Shown piece by piece: positions 42,779 to 54,089 of a DNA stretch of 64,000 nucleotides. Within the stretch, counting starts at the first letter, position 1, and the number at the start of each line of letters is the position of its first letter. The position numbers were made by a program, and so were the translations under genes. The stretch is from the NCBI GenBank assembly GCA_039566865.1, contig CM076949.1, positions 14,237,501 through 14,301,500 of the forward strand, in the 5' to 3' direction. Origin of the DNA: Aurelia coerulea (taxonomy: Eukaryota; Cnidaria; Scyphozoa; Semaeostomeae; Ulmaridae). The notes under the pieces are model-generated. The model searched no databases. It saw nothing but the letters and a program-made list of their open reading frames with translations, and was not told where the DNA came from.

Positions 42779-44004
42779 TCAATTGTAGTCACTGGGTGTG
42801 CACTTCCACCAATTGTAGTGAGGGACAGTGTTGACCAGTAATAGCACAGAGCATATTGATGAATCAGAGCAGTATTGTTCTCATTGAATTTAGGATATAC
42901 AAACTCGTTGATGCCAATACCTTCGAATTTAGATATCATAAAATAAAAGCAGGCATTCCAGTGCATCATGATTAGCATGAGATGGAGAAATGAGCACGTT
43001 CTTACTACATTTGGGTAAGTCGTCAAAGCAAGAATGGTCTTCTGCGACGTGAATATTTTGTAATATTTGAGCATCCGTGGCAGCCTTAATGCAGGATTAA
43101 TACCAACAGCGAAATAAAGCAGATCCAATGGTAGTACTGAAGCAAAGTCAAGTGCAAAATGATATGATCTTACATATACCAACGCCATTCGTTTGAGATC
43201 ATCCACGTAAATGCCATCCTCAAGAAATGACGTCCGTAGGCAGATGATGATGTCTATTATATAAATAATATCGAAAATGTAATCGAGGGTCATCCAAAAA
43301 CTTTGGTATTCATCTTGGGCATCTTTAAAAGCAATTCGAAGAAATATTACCCATGCATTGTAATGAATAGCTGTTATCACTACATATAGCCAATAATATA
43401 GAAAATTACTGTATGGCTCAATACATCCATAAATGAAATGATAAAATGGAGTTATCACATCCTCTTCTTTCTGCTCATTCTCACAGAGATGATCGACAAC
43501 TATTGTATCCTTTGCTTTCATATCATCTAACTCTAACTGCTCTGTAGAATGATTTTCTAGGGTTTGCTCCTTGCTATTTAGTATTACGTTATTCGGTGCA
43601 CTTACAACAACTGATACTCTACGCCCGTGGTTACTTGATGAATTTCTTTTACCACCTCTGACATGGTTGACCTCCCTTGTGCTGAACTTTTCAAGGAAGT
43701 CTTTTTGTCCAACAGGTTTCCTTGCCTTGGATTTTTTCTGAGTGTCCATTACTGTCCTCACGGCAACGAGAGTCCCCAGTCTCTTCTTAACATTATTCCA
43801 TCCCAAAGAACCTGTCTCCGAAAATACAGGTTCTCGCTTGCGATTAGCAGCCACTTCAAGTTGGTAATTTGAAGTCGCATCAGATGTCAGTGAAGAGGTA
43901 GCAGGCTGACTCAAAAAGCTGCCAATGTTTTCGGTAATATCGCAGCTCTCGACTTTCTCACTGCTGTTCAATGAATCACTTTGTTCTACAGCTTTTTCTG
44001 ACAT
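42779..44004 (-). CDS. Cyclic-nucleotide-gated cation channel, 5' coding exon (N-terminus to pore)
   Basis: The only clear host gene. CNG channels are plasma-membrane, tetrameric cation channels opened by cGMP or cAMP, used in sensory signalling. This exon gives about 408 residues: a long polar N-terminal cytosolic tail (1-180); then a Pro-Phe-Tyr entry and S1 (LYYWLYVVITAIHYNAWVIF); S2 (YIFDIIYIIDIIICL); S3 (HFALDFASVLPLDLLYF); S4 with spaced Arg/Lys (RLPRMLKYYKIF); S5 (SFLHLMLIMMHWNACFYF); and the pore helix and filter (CYYWSTLSLTTIGGSAHP). The filter TIGG lacks the Glu of CNGA subunits (TIGE) and resembles CNGB (TIGGLPEP). The ATG at 44004 is favoured because an in-frame TGA lies about 50 bp upstream; an acceptor AG at 44069-44070 makes that stretch 5' UTR. 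The exon ends at the donor GTAAGT (42778-42773). S6, C-linker and nucleotide-binding domain are not in view. Confidence 0.9.
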
Positions 44005-44345
44005 TTCTCTTGGAAGAAATATTCTTGCACAAAGTTTTCCTGGGCTTCTGTGTGAAACTGCTCAAGGGCTAAAAAGAAGATGAATTGTGACTGTAAGAAT
44101 GATGTTGATGAAATGAATACAGAAATGTACATTAATCTAAACTGAAATAACTTCAAGCATACTATTCATGTCACATCACAAGCAAGGGAGAGTTTCGTTA
44201 TCGACCAATCAAAGTATTTGTTGACATTTGCGGCCAATCAAAAGGCACCATAACATCATGTCAATGGAGGAAACTGTAGGGAAAACATCTCCCCCAATAT
44301 CGCTCGAGCTAATAGCCGTTATCTAAATTTTAAGAGATTTTAATA

Positions 44346-45831
44346 CCGGGTGTCCGAAAAAAATGTATACGAATTTGGTTGACTCCAGTGATGTGAATTT
44401 AGCCTCAATCAATGTCTAATTATTCTAAAAATGTTCCTCGATAGTTAACTTGAACATATGTACCTCTTTTCTTGGTATTGGTGCTGCGAGAGCAGACATA
44501 TTAATCTTGAAAGCTCACATTTGCCTCTTCCTGCAAACAAGAGCTATAGCCTTTTGGCCTAAGCAAAATGTTAACCCTAATCCACATGGGTGGAGGGTGG
44601 ATTCCACCCAGCCCCCCATGCCCTTCAACATTTTATTTGCCGCGTTTTGAAACGACATTTGCTATGTCCCCCAGCCTCCTTGACTTTTATTGATTATCTA
44701 CTAGCCACATTTTGGTGGAAAAATTTTTGAACAATAGGACTCACAGGTCACGTGACATGCCCATATTTGGAAGGAGGTTTCAGCAAAATCATTTTTTCAA
44801 TGATTTCAATGGAATCATTTGATTGCATTATAAAGTATTATACAGCAAATGAATCAGCAAGTGAAGGGCTTCAATTTGATACCGGAATTTCTGGAATTTG
44901 ATTATGTCAGCATTTTTTTTATAATGCCGTCATTTTGGTCGCCATTTTGGACTAATTAGCAATTTTTTCAAGTTTGTTCGAACTTTTTCAATGAAAAACA
45001 CTCTAATGATAAATTTTTTATAGATAATCACCATTTTGCAGGTTCTTTTAGTCTCTTTTACACAGAATAAATAAATCGCACAAACGACGTCATAAGAATC
45101 GGCTAATTTCTGCCAAAATATCACTCCAAAATCGTTATTTTCAATAAAATAATATTTTATCACCACATGTGTTGTCAAACTGAATCAAGAAATACATAAA
45201 CTTCATGCAAAATCTTCATTAAACTTGAATTGAACTTGGAAGCCTGATTTTCACAGTTCTTCAGCTTCGTGACGTCACTGTGACGTCACAAGGTGTGCCA
45301 GCCACACCCAAATTACGCTACGATCTAAACATTACCTGTTCTATAACTGTGCCAAGTTGTATTGAATTCGGATGAGTCTATGGCAGTTTTCAGAGGGGGG
45401 TGAAAAGCAACCCCCCCCCCCATAAATGGTAGCTCGAAAAAAGCCCCTATGGATTAGGGTTAAGGCACATCGTATAACATAACGATATCTTCAATAAAAT
45501 TTGAACAATATTAGATATTGTGCTATTATGTTTTCTAGAAGTCAGACCTCAAGTCACCCATTGGGCATTTTCTTAATTTTTCATTAATTTCAGTTCTTAA
45601 TTTTTAATTTCAGCTCTTAGTTCTTAATGTGCTTCAGGAACTTGCTTAGGCCAAAAGGCTAAAGCTCTTGTTTGCAGGTGGACACAAACTTGAGCTTTCA
45701 AGATTGATATTTCTGCTCTCATAGCACCAATACCAACAAACGAGGTATCTACCTTCAAGTTAACTATCGAGGAACATTTTGAGAGTAATAAGCCATGTAT
45801 TAAAGCTAAATTCACATCGCTGGAGTCAACA
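44346..45831. mobile_element. Mariner-type MITE (CCGGGTGTCC ends) split by M2
   Basis: The left end after TA (44344-44345) reads CCGGGTGTCCGAAAAAAATG. The left arm 44379-44570 is the inverted copy of about 45645-45831, for example GTTGACTCCAGTGATG and CAAACAAGAGCTATAGCC. The right terminal ~33 bp are missing where LINE-D begins. TTAA MITE M2 occupies the middle. The short open frames in both arms are mirror images and not genes. Confidence 0.75.
44575..45459. mobile_element. TTAA-type MITE copy M2 (885 bp)
   Basis: TTAA at 44571-44574 and 45460-45463. Ends CCCTAATCCACATGGG and ...TATGGATTAGGG. Subterminal hairpin GGGTGGATTCCACCC at the left and a GGGGGG...CCCCCC pair at the right. Contains GTCACGTGAC (about 44750) and TGACGTCACTGTGACGTCA (about 45272). 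Confidence 0.9.
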
Positions 45832-46387
45832 TATTGAGGCAGGATCAAATGTTGCCTTTTGTTCAAAGTTTCCTGTCCTCACTCCTTTGTGGGTTTCGAG
45901 AAGGCTATGGTACACAGCATGCACTCCTACGTCTAGTGGAAGCCTGCAAAAAGACAATGGACAATGGGGTGTCACAGGTGCTGTCTTGACGGACCTGTCG
46001 AAGGCCTTCGATTGCCTGAATCATGAATTGCTAATTGCAAAATTAAATGCATATGGTTTCAGTAGATCTGCATTGCTGTTTATCCATAGCTATCTCACTG
46101 ACAGGAGGCAGAGGGTAAAGGTTAACGGTTCATTCAGCACATGGACAGAAACTGTCCGAGGAGTACCGCAAGGTTCAGTCTTAGGACCCCTTTTGTTTAA
46201 TATATACCTGAATGACCTTTTCATGTTCCAAGAGGAAACGGAAATCTGTAATTACGCTGACGACACAACTATTTATGCGTGTGGTCCTAACATCGAAAAT
46301 GTCATCATGCATTTAGAAAATGATGCCCTCAAAATAACTGAATGGTTTCCAAACAACTTTATGAAACTAAATGAAGACAAATGCCAC
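45832..46387 (+). pseudogene. LINE-D, RT core (5'-truncated, split by M3)
   Basis: Plus-strand LINE. In two frames: FREGYGTQHALLRLVEACKK (about 45880-45965), then GAVLTDLSKAFDCLNHELL (box A), GVPQGSVLGPLLFNIYLND (box B) and CNYADDTTIYACG (box C, YADD). A frameshift lies near 45970. The frame is interrupted by TTAA MITE M3 right after NEDKCHL and continues at 47281. The domain order fits a CR1/Rex1-like LINE. Confidence 0.85.
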
Positions 46388-46391
46388 TTAA

Positions 46392-47276
46392 CCCTATTTT
46401 AACCGGGGGGGGGCGTTTTTCGCCCCCCCTATCGGAATTTGTTTAATAGCTCCCAAACGATGCTACTTACAGTGCTGAAACTCCTTGACTTTTCCTAAAA
46501 TTTAGTTGGCAGTCAGAAAATAGAAATTTCAATACCTATTGTTTGACCACGTGAGCAGCACATGCCCATATTTGGAGAGTGGTCACAAAGAAATTCTTTA
46601 AAACGGCTCTAATTTCTTCCTTTGTAACTAAATCTCAACAATATACATACCATTCGATTTGTCTCAATGAGTACTTTCATTTGATATATAATTTATTTAT
46701 ATTTGCTGACATCAGCAGTTTATTATTTCTATGACGTCATAAATATTTATGACGTCATATTCCTAATAAATGAATAATTTTTTCATGTAAAACTTATGGA
46801 TTGACTTCAAATATCGATGACGGTACTTGATTTCACCAATAATATGCGAAATTAATGGTTTTAAATCATAATTATTGAGCTAACAATTTCGCATTGAATC
46901 TAATTTATTTTCATTATTTAATTAGTTAATTTATTAGAAACCACAAATATCCGTAGGAAACCATATAAAACTACAAAGTAATGGTGTCAAGCAGGTATTT
47001 GGATGGTTTTTTGCCAATTTTATCCAGCTATTTGCTAATAATGGGCCCTTTTCTGCGAATAGCTCGATTTTCTCAAAATTTGCTTTGTTTTTGGTTGCCT
47101 AGCAACCAGTCACGTGACTATTGATTGATGCTATTTTTAGATTCTCCTTTGTTCAATTATGACACAGTGCAAGTTTCATTGTCATAGCTGTTATAATTTC
47201 GGAGAAAAACAGGGGGGGGCCAAAAACGCCCCCCCCCCGGTAGAAAATCACTTTTTTTTACCCGGTTAAAATAGGG
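46392..47276. mobile_element. TTAA-type MITE copy M3 (885 bp), inserted in LINE-D
   Basis: A clean insertion: TTAA at 46388-46391 and 47277-47280, occurring once in the rejoined LINE frame. Ends CCCTATTTTAACCGGG and CCCGGTTAAAATAGGG. Hairpins GGGGGGGGGCGTTTTTCGCC and GGGGCCAAAAACGCCCC lie just inside. Two TGACGTCA (about 46732 and 46749), CACGTG near 46550 and 47112, and TGCTGACATCAGCA near 46700. Confidence 0.95.
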
Positions 47277-47280
47277 TTAA

Positions 47281-48005
47281 TGATTTTTGGTGCAAAAGGA
47301 AATAATGAAATATCAATTACAATAGGCGAGGCCTGTGTGAAAGAAAGTACAGAGGAAAATCTTCTCGGCATAACTTTCGATCAATTACTTTCTTTCAAAC
47401 AACATGTCAATACTCTTTGCAAAAAGGCTGGCCAAAAACTCCATGCTCTCGCCAGAATATCACGTTACATGGACACTAAAAAACTACAGCAGTTAATGAG
47501 GGCGTTTGTGTTATCTCAATTTAGTTACTGTCCACTTGTTTGGATTTTTTATGATAGAACTTTGGACCATAGAATAAATCGCACACAAGAAAGGGCATTA
47601 CGCATAGCATATAAAGATTACGGAAATGATTTTGGCTCTCTCTTGGAACAGACCAAATCGGTACCAATCCATGTAAGAAACCTACAGTTGTTAATGACAG
47701 AAATGTATAAAACCAAATTCGATCTAAACCCACCTTTCATGAAGGATATTTTCACGGAACGAAATATTAGCTACAATCTAAGGCGTGGCAATGTTGCTCA
47801 ACTTCCAAAGCTACGGACTACGTCATTTGGAATTGAGAGCATAGCCTACCTTGGAAATAAACTGTGGCAGTTATTACCGCTAGAAATAAAACAATCCAAT
47901 ACCCTTCCTATTTTCAAAAAACGAATTAGATGCTGGAAAGGTGATAAATGCAACTGTGGGCTCTGCAAGATTTATATTCCTAAAGTGGGGATCCTAACAG
48001 GATAG
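47281..48005 (+). pseudogene. LINE-D, post-RT C-terminal part
   Basis: Continues LINE-D after M3: LGITFDQLLSFKQHVNTLC, LMRAFVLSQFSYCPLVWIF, NRTQERALRIAYKDYG, LQLLMTEMYKTKFDLNP, then a Cys-rich end CNCGLCKIYIPKVGIL and a stop at 48003-48005. About 70 bp of 3' UTR follow. Same family as LINE-F at 55862-56532. Confidence 0.85.
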
Positions 48006-48494
48006 ATGCTTTTATCATATAATCTTTTTGTAAATATACACGGATTGTACATTTCTTGTTTATGAATTTGTTTTAGTATCTGTAAAATTTTAAAGTAGGC
48101 CTTAAAAGTAGGCTCAATACCGTCTTGATACCGTCATGCGTTTTCGAACAAAATCTGCGCTGCCAAAGCACCACAGGCGACCTATATTTGTGGTAAAAGG
48201 ACGATTTACGGTACAAAAATAGGTTGATTCTATTGAAAGACTGGAAAATCATTGTTCAATATTAGAAATTCATTTAGATATTGTTCAGGTGACAGAAGGA
48301 GGAAGAATTGATGTCAGCTTGCTGAAAAATCTTCGAACGTATATGCGGTAACAAAGATCAATGGATACAGTAACAAAACGCAGCAGACACAACAAGAAAA
48401 CATTTAATAGCAACCAAAACTCTTTAATCGTTGATATGCTGATAATGTTTGCATCAAATTTTCTTAAATTTACATGAAACGAAGTGGAAGCTTG
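48006..48494. other. Non-coding interval
   Basis: LINE-D 3' UTR (to about 48080), then AT-rich sequence with no recognised feature. Confidence 0.4.
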
Positions 48495-48959
48495 CAGTGG
48501 CGTGGTGGCTCCAAATTGGCTGGGGGGGGGGCACAACCTGTTTTGGCGCCCCCTAGAACATTATGACTGTTGTCTGTTTTCTCTTACACAACGCGCCAAT
48601 GCTTTTAAGACTGGTTCCACCTTTAGAAATGCTTTGAAAATAAAGGATGATGATTCTTCTGCACTCTTGTGGGAACCTCGGAAAAAGACATACCCATTTA
48701 GTAATAGTACCAAATCTCTCTGCGAGCGGAGCGAGCAAACATTTTTGAGATCATGCAATTCTTGTCGTTGGGAAATGCTCCTTGCAGGAGGAAATTTTTT
48801 GAGGAAACATCTTATAATTTGGCTTAAAATGCATCTCTTGGTTTCATATTTGCCAGTGCTAAAATGGAAGATTTGAAATTTCTCAGAAAATCTTTACCCA
48901 ACCTATACCCAGCTAGAGGAAGCAATTGCCCCCTATACTCCCCCGTAGCCATACCACTG
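48495..48959. mobile_element. hAT-like MITE (465 bp)
   Basis: Left end CAGTGGCGTGGTGGCTCC. The right end, on the minus strand, is CAGTGGTATGGCTACGGGGG. Internal sequence (GCTTAAAATGCATCTCTTGG; CTTTACCCAACCTATACCCAGC) is the inverse of parts of the 2540-2800 region, so this is a shorter member of the family that carries the expanded 124-bp repeat at 1.2-3.2 kb. No matching 8-bp target duplicate seen. Confidence 0.65.
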
Positions 48960-49521
48960 ACTTTTTCCAGATAGGACTGGGTCCCACTCGAGTAAAAACG
49001 CCTTGGAATTGGGATAGCGCGATCTCTAGACACTTTATGTTCGCGTGCGTAGAGAGTTATCGATTCCACATCGAACAAAACATTTCTGATTCCATCTAAA
49101 CATCTTCAAAGGTGCCTATAAAATAAAAAATTGAGGCAAAAATATCTCTAACACTTTGCTGTCGCATCTTATACATTCTAACTCGATTTAGTGTGGAGCA
49201 AGCTTTCGTGCATTTGGCACCCCTAAACGTTGGGCGCCTTCGGCGCCCCTGCATTCTCAGGCCACTGGGGGGCACGTGCCCCCCCGGCCCCCCCCCCGAC
49301 CACTACGTCACTGGGAGCTTGAATACCCTCAATCAGGGTGACGTCGGAAATTTAGGCCCTCTGGACCGCAGTGTGCTTGAGCAGCTCGCTCCAAAGGATG
49401 ATATCGCCAATGACAAATATGTTTTGTATCAACAACGGGGAAAGTTTAGGAAGGTATTCATGGTAACTTCCTTTCAGAAAATTCTTTCGCTCAGCAGGAA
49501 TATTTGGCCAAATGTGAAATA
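48960..49521. other. Non-coding interval with a hAT-like end
   Basis: At 49258-49312 there is a GGGGGGCACGTGCCCCCC palindrome followed by a C run and CCACTACGTCACTG, the complement of a CAGTGACGTAGTGG hAT-like end. The phrase TACCCTCAATCAGGGTGAC occurs at about 49324 and again at 49522, the 3' end of LINE-E. No gene seen. Confidence 0.45.
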
Positions 49522-50290
49522 CCCTCAATCAGGGTGACACTCCTCTATTGCAGGTGGCCCCATCCCAGCTATTGATTAGCCTTTTGAATTTGACCAGATT
49601 TTCTGCTGATTTTATATTATCTGGCAAAAGATTCCAAATCAACGGTCCAAGAGACCTGAGACTATTTGAACCGAACTTTGTTTGGTTGGGCCTATAGTGC
49701 TGCAAATCATTTTGACGACGTGAAGGTCGACTGGGGGCTCTCGTTTCGAACATATTTTGCATGAAGATCAGGGTTTACCTGATTTACAGTTTTGAAAATC
49801 CAATGCAGAGGTATCTTAGCCTATTTACATGCATTGTGCATTTTTCTGAATTGTTAAGTCTTCATAAGAAGAATTATGGTGATCATAAAGAAAATGTAGG
49901 GCTCTCTTCCTGTATTTTTTCGATTTTATCCATAGATCTAGCTGATGAGAAAAACCATACTAAAGGGCAGTAGTTAAAGTCAGAAAAGGCAAAGCTTTGG
50001 ACGAGTACACTTTTCGCTGCAAAGCCAAGAAAAGATTTTAGTCGTTTTAGTGCATGTAGCTGGGTTGCTGCTTTTTTGCAATGATCAGATAAGTGGAGGT
50101 CAAAGTTTTGTTTATGGTCGATATTTACACCAAGCAACGTTACTGAAGCTTCAGATATAATCGTTTTCCCTTGAATACAAATAGAGTAGGGTGGGGGTAA
50201 TGTGGGTCTAAAATGAGCAAAATCTCGAAATGGATAGCTGGTAAAACGACAATAAGATGCAAACAATTTCAAAAATTTCGTTTAGTTGAC
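49522..50290 (-). pseudogene. LINE-E fragment, post-RT region
   Basis: Minus-strand LINE 3' part in several frames. 49883-50272: ISEASVTLLGVNIDHKQNFD, LHALKRLKSFLGF, SDFNYCPLVWFF. Then 49529-49762: GSNSLRSLGPLIWNLLPDN, FKRLINSWDGATCN. Frame breaks near 49890 and 49760. CR1-like. No catalytic RT part remains. Confidence 0.8.
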
Positions 50291-50443
50291 ATTCAGTGCT
50301 TCTTGTGTCTTGGCAAAAAATCTCAGTTCTGACAAAGGCAGTTAAATATTTTTCAAAAACGGTCTCTTTTAGCAACTAAAACAGGCCCACTTTTTCCGAA
50401 GAGCGGGAAAAGTGGGCCTTTTTCAAATTTTTTTTTGTTTATA

Positions 50444-51655
50444 CCGGGTGAGCCAGAAAAAAGTTCCCACTTTCGACAGGCCAGGATAAATCACATACAA
50501 GGCCGATTTTAGTTATTTTTTTATTTAATCTTTTGTCCATACCCTATATTATTCTGGGATATTTTTTGTAGATTCTTCGTATGCCAATTTATCGATATAT
50601 TAACGGTTTCTTGAATTTTTTTGGCCTGCAGACTGCCCAAAGACGTCGAAAAACAGTGATCAAATTTCCTACAGATTGAGCTTGGCAGAACAAAGAGAAT
50701 GTTCTTCGAAATGGATGATGTACAATCTGTAGCACAAGCAGAGCAGTCGTTCAATGATTGCGTAAGTTTGATTTCATTTTTATTAATACAGAGATTCTCA
50801 GTAGTTTTATCATTTCTTTGAAATAATACTCGATAGCTAATGTAAATTAATGCGTGTTGGGAATTGAAAAAAATATTTCAAACAAGCGTGTAGATTTAGG
50901 ATTTTGTGACGCGAAGACCTGCTAGCCGAGCGTCATTATAACTATTCCTGACACATGCAAGCCTTTCATTCAAGGCACCTAGCAAGTGCAGTTCTTCCGT
51001 GAAGCATTTCAAGAACACCTTGGTTATTTGCTCTCATTTATTATCGAGTTCACTTTCTGTTTTGATATTCCTGTTGGCCTAACAGCGGCAAATATCACGT
51101 AGGCCAAAGTTGGCCCGTAGCAACTTTTGAAGACGATGCTTCTCTAAATTGGACAGCGAGAAGCGGAGGGGCACAACTGATTTTACTCTGGAAAAACGGA
51201 TGAAAAGCTGGATAAAGGGCTACTGAGAAAGTCCTTTCTCTATTAGAAAATATTTTAACTTTCTGTTGCAGTGCAGATAATAATAATGAATGATTATTTT
51301 GAGCAGAAAATTGACGAAAGAATAATCAGATGCCCAAATTTAGTGTAAGGAAAAGGCACAATTTCCTGATTATTTTCGTCTGGGACTGGTCACATCAAAT
51401 CGATAATAAACATAATTTTTGAGTTCTACACTAAAATACTCATTTTTAACTGCCCATTGATTATGCAGAATACGAAATAACCTCATTTTCCTACAAAGAA
51501 AGACCTATGTTTCCTTATCTTCAATGAGAATTTGTTTCTTATGTTTACAGAGCAGACTCGTTTTCGAGCACAGAACACAGGACATTTCGGAGAAAGTTAG
51601 TCATATTCAAATTTCACATTTCAATTGAATTCTCACCGATTAGAATTTAACACTG
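50444..51655 (+). repeat. Left inverted arm of the mariner-type element
   Basis: Pairs with 57000-59709. Shared landmarks: CAGGATAAATCACATACAAG, ATTATTCTGGGATATTTTTTG, CATGCAAGCCTTTCATTC, GAGAAGCGGAGGGGCACAAC and TCGGAGAAAGTTAGTCATATT. The left arm has no large insertions and so shows the original structure. Confidence 0.85.
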
Positions 51656-51955
51656 GAACACTTTCTTTCTCTAAATAACTGACATTTTCTCGTTAGGAAT
51701 ATCATTTGCTCCATTTTCCAAGCCATCCATACTGTGCAATCAATACATGCTGATTTTGATTTTGCAAAATATATTAACGTTCAATTAAGTTTGAAAACAC
51801 GTTATTAAGGGATTTCTGGCCAGGAATCTTTGCGTTCTTGGTTCATTTCCTTTTTGAAATGTTATAGAAAATCTGCTTGAAAAGAAGGCTCTTTGTGAGT
51901 TGCTCAAAGTGTCAAACTTCTGGTGGCTATTGTTGGGCCATGTTTAGGCTCTGGT

Positions 51956-53582
51956 ATAAGGCTCAAATCCTTACTGGTTGCCAGAGCATGCGGAAATCAT
52001 CCAATTTTATGCTTGTCAGCCAATGAGATCACCGCTTTCTAGCCCCTGGAGACAAAATCGGTCGTTTGAGGTAAATTTTCTAGTACCCTCACTAAAACTG
52101 AAATGGATGCTAGAATACTTCAGTTATTCGCAATTTTTTTTGATAAATCAGTTGTGGGGATGTCCGTCCAGAGTTGTTTACATGTTTAGGCACATAGCTT
52201 GTTTGGGGCCGGAGCTGCGTTCATTTTCCGGTCGAAGAATATTGACCTTCGTTGAAACATCTATAGAAATCGCTACAAATGAGATATACAGATAAGAATT
52301 TCAGCAATTATGCATACTGACCTCAGCAATAACCCAAACTCCTTTACTGCTATCATATCTCAAAATTGGAGGCAATTTCTAATGATTTCTGGTAGAGATA
52401 TCATTTGGGCCTAAGCTTGTCCTCGCTTAAAACTCATTCCATTGCACTTAAAAAGTAATGGTAAAGTTCTTGAGCTAGATAATGCGCTTACCCATGACTC
52501 AGACACCAGTTTGACTTCGTTTGCCTTCTTTAATTTGCCAAATTTTTGTAAGAAACAACCAGTTTTGGGCGAATTGCAAAAACTTTCCTCGGTCCATATT
52601 TTTCTCTACACAGATTCTCCGCTTCAAACAACAAACAGTGAACTTTGACATTGTATCATAAAAGTCTTGCATCACAGAACATTCCTTTTGAACGATTCCA
52701 TGCGCTTTAGCGAGGCACTCGTGAATTGTATTCACGCATTTCGTTCTTTTCGTTCTTATTTCAATCAATGCAAAGCATAAAAAGAACAAAACATTGTTTT
52801 GGGTTCGCTAAAAGAGATACCCGGTTTTGCACTTTTGTTTGTTTGCATTGACTGATTGAACCAAATGCGTGAAAATAATTCACGAGTGCCTTGCTAAGGC
52901 GCATGGAATCGTTCTATAGGAATGTTTTGTGATGCAAGACTTTTATGATACAAAGTTCACTGTTTGTTGTTGAAGCGGATAGACTGTGCAGATAAAAATA
53001 TGGACCGAGGAAAGTTTTTGCAATTCACCCACAACTGGTCGTTTCTTATAAAAATTTGCTAATGTAAAAAAGGCAAACGAAGTCAAACTGGTGCCTGAGT
53101 CATGGGTAAGTGCATTATTCAGCTCTAGAATTTTACCATTACTTTTTAAGTGCAATGGAATGAGTTTTAAGCGAGGACAAGCTTAGGCCCAAATGATATC
53201 TCTACCAGAAATCATTAGAAATATGCATAATTGCTGAAATTCTTATCTGTATATCTCATTTGTAGCGATTTCTATAGATATTTCAACGAAGGTCAATATT
53301 CTTCGACCGGAAAATGAACGCAGCTCCGGCCCCAAACAAGCTATGTGCCTAAACATGTAAACAACTCTGGACGGACATCCCCACAACTGATTTATCAAAA
53401 AAAATTGCGAATAACTGAAGTATTCTAGCATCCATTTCAGTTCTAGTGAGGGTACTAGAAAATTTCCCTCAAACGACCGATTTTGTCTCCAGGGGCTAGA
53501 AAGCGGTGATCTCATTGGCTGACAAGCATGAAATTGGATGATTTCCGCATGCTCTGGCAACCAGTAAGGATTTGAGCCTTAT
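51956..53582. mobile_element. 1.6-kb palindromic MITE inside the mariner-type element
   Basis: The two halves are inverted copies meeting near 52780-52840. Ends are ATAAGGCTCAAATCC and its complement. The left half has about 75 bp (near 52310-52385) absent from the right. Each half contains the same 105-codon frame (51978-52295 plus and 53243-53560 minus), differing at only four residues. The frame has no recognised domain and is probably a by-product of recent arm duplication. Target duplication not resolved. Confidence 0.8.
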
Positions 53583-53599
53583 CTTGTGCTGTCTCAAAG

Positions 53600-54000
53600 C
53601 TTTATAGAAAGTTTATTGAACATGGCACATGTCATGATAGAAACAGAGGTAACAGTGGGCGCAATAGAACTGCAAGAAGTGAGGGAAATGTGGAGAGAGT
53701 ACGCCAGGCGGCGTTAATAGAAAACGGCTGCAGGTCCACAAGACGTAATGGGCTCGCCTTGTCTGCAACGTCATTCCGAAGAATTGTGAAGGAACTGAAG
53801 TTCCATCCATATGTAGCTGTGCGGAGACAGAGACTTTTACAACGTGATCCAGCTCAAAGAATGGAATTTTGCCAAAGGTTCTTGAACACTGTCGAGCAGC
53901 AGGAGCCAAGATTTCTCGACAACCTTGTTATTTCTGATGAAGCAATATTTAGCCTCAACTCAGAAGTCAATTAAAAAAATGTCATACAGTATGCGGAATC
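53600..54000 (+). pseudogene. Mariner-type transposase, DNA-binding domain and first Asp
   Basis: From about 53616 the frame reads EHGTC...RNSGRNRTARSE, then NVERVRQAALIENGCRSTRR and LSATSFRRIVKELKFHPYV (helix-turn-helix region), QRMEFCQRFLNTVEQQ, and the start of the catalytic core LVISDEAIFSLNSEVN with the first catalytic Asp in SDEA. A TAA follows directly (53972-53974), replacing a residue usually found before NV..YA. The fold is that of IS630/Tc1/mariner (DDE_3) transposases, which cut and paste at TA. The N-terminus is lost at the palindromic MITE insertion, and the remainder resumes at 56533. Confidence 0.85.
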
Positions 54001-54089
54001 CAGGCAAGGACATCCTCCAAACCATTACATCGATTTTTAGTTCTTTCATTTAAAGTTAGCTAAAAAATATAGCTACATTTGCTAATTAA

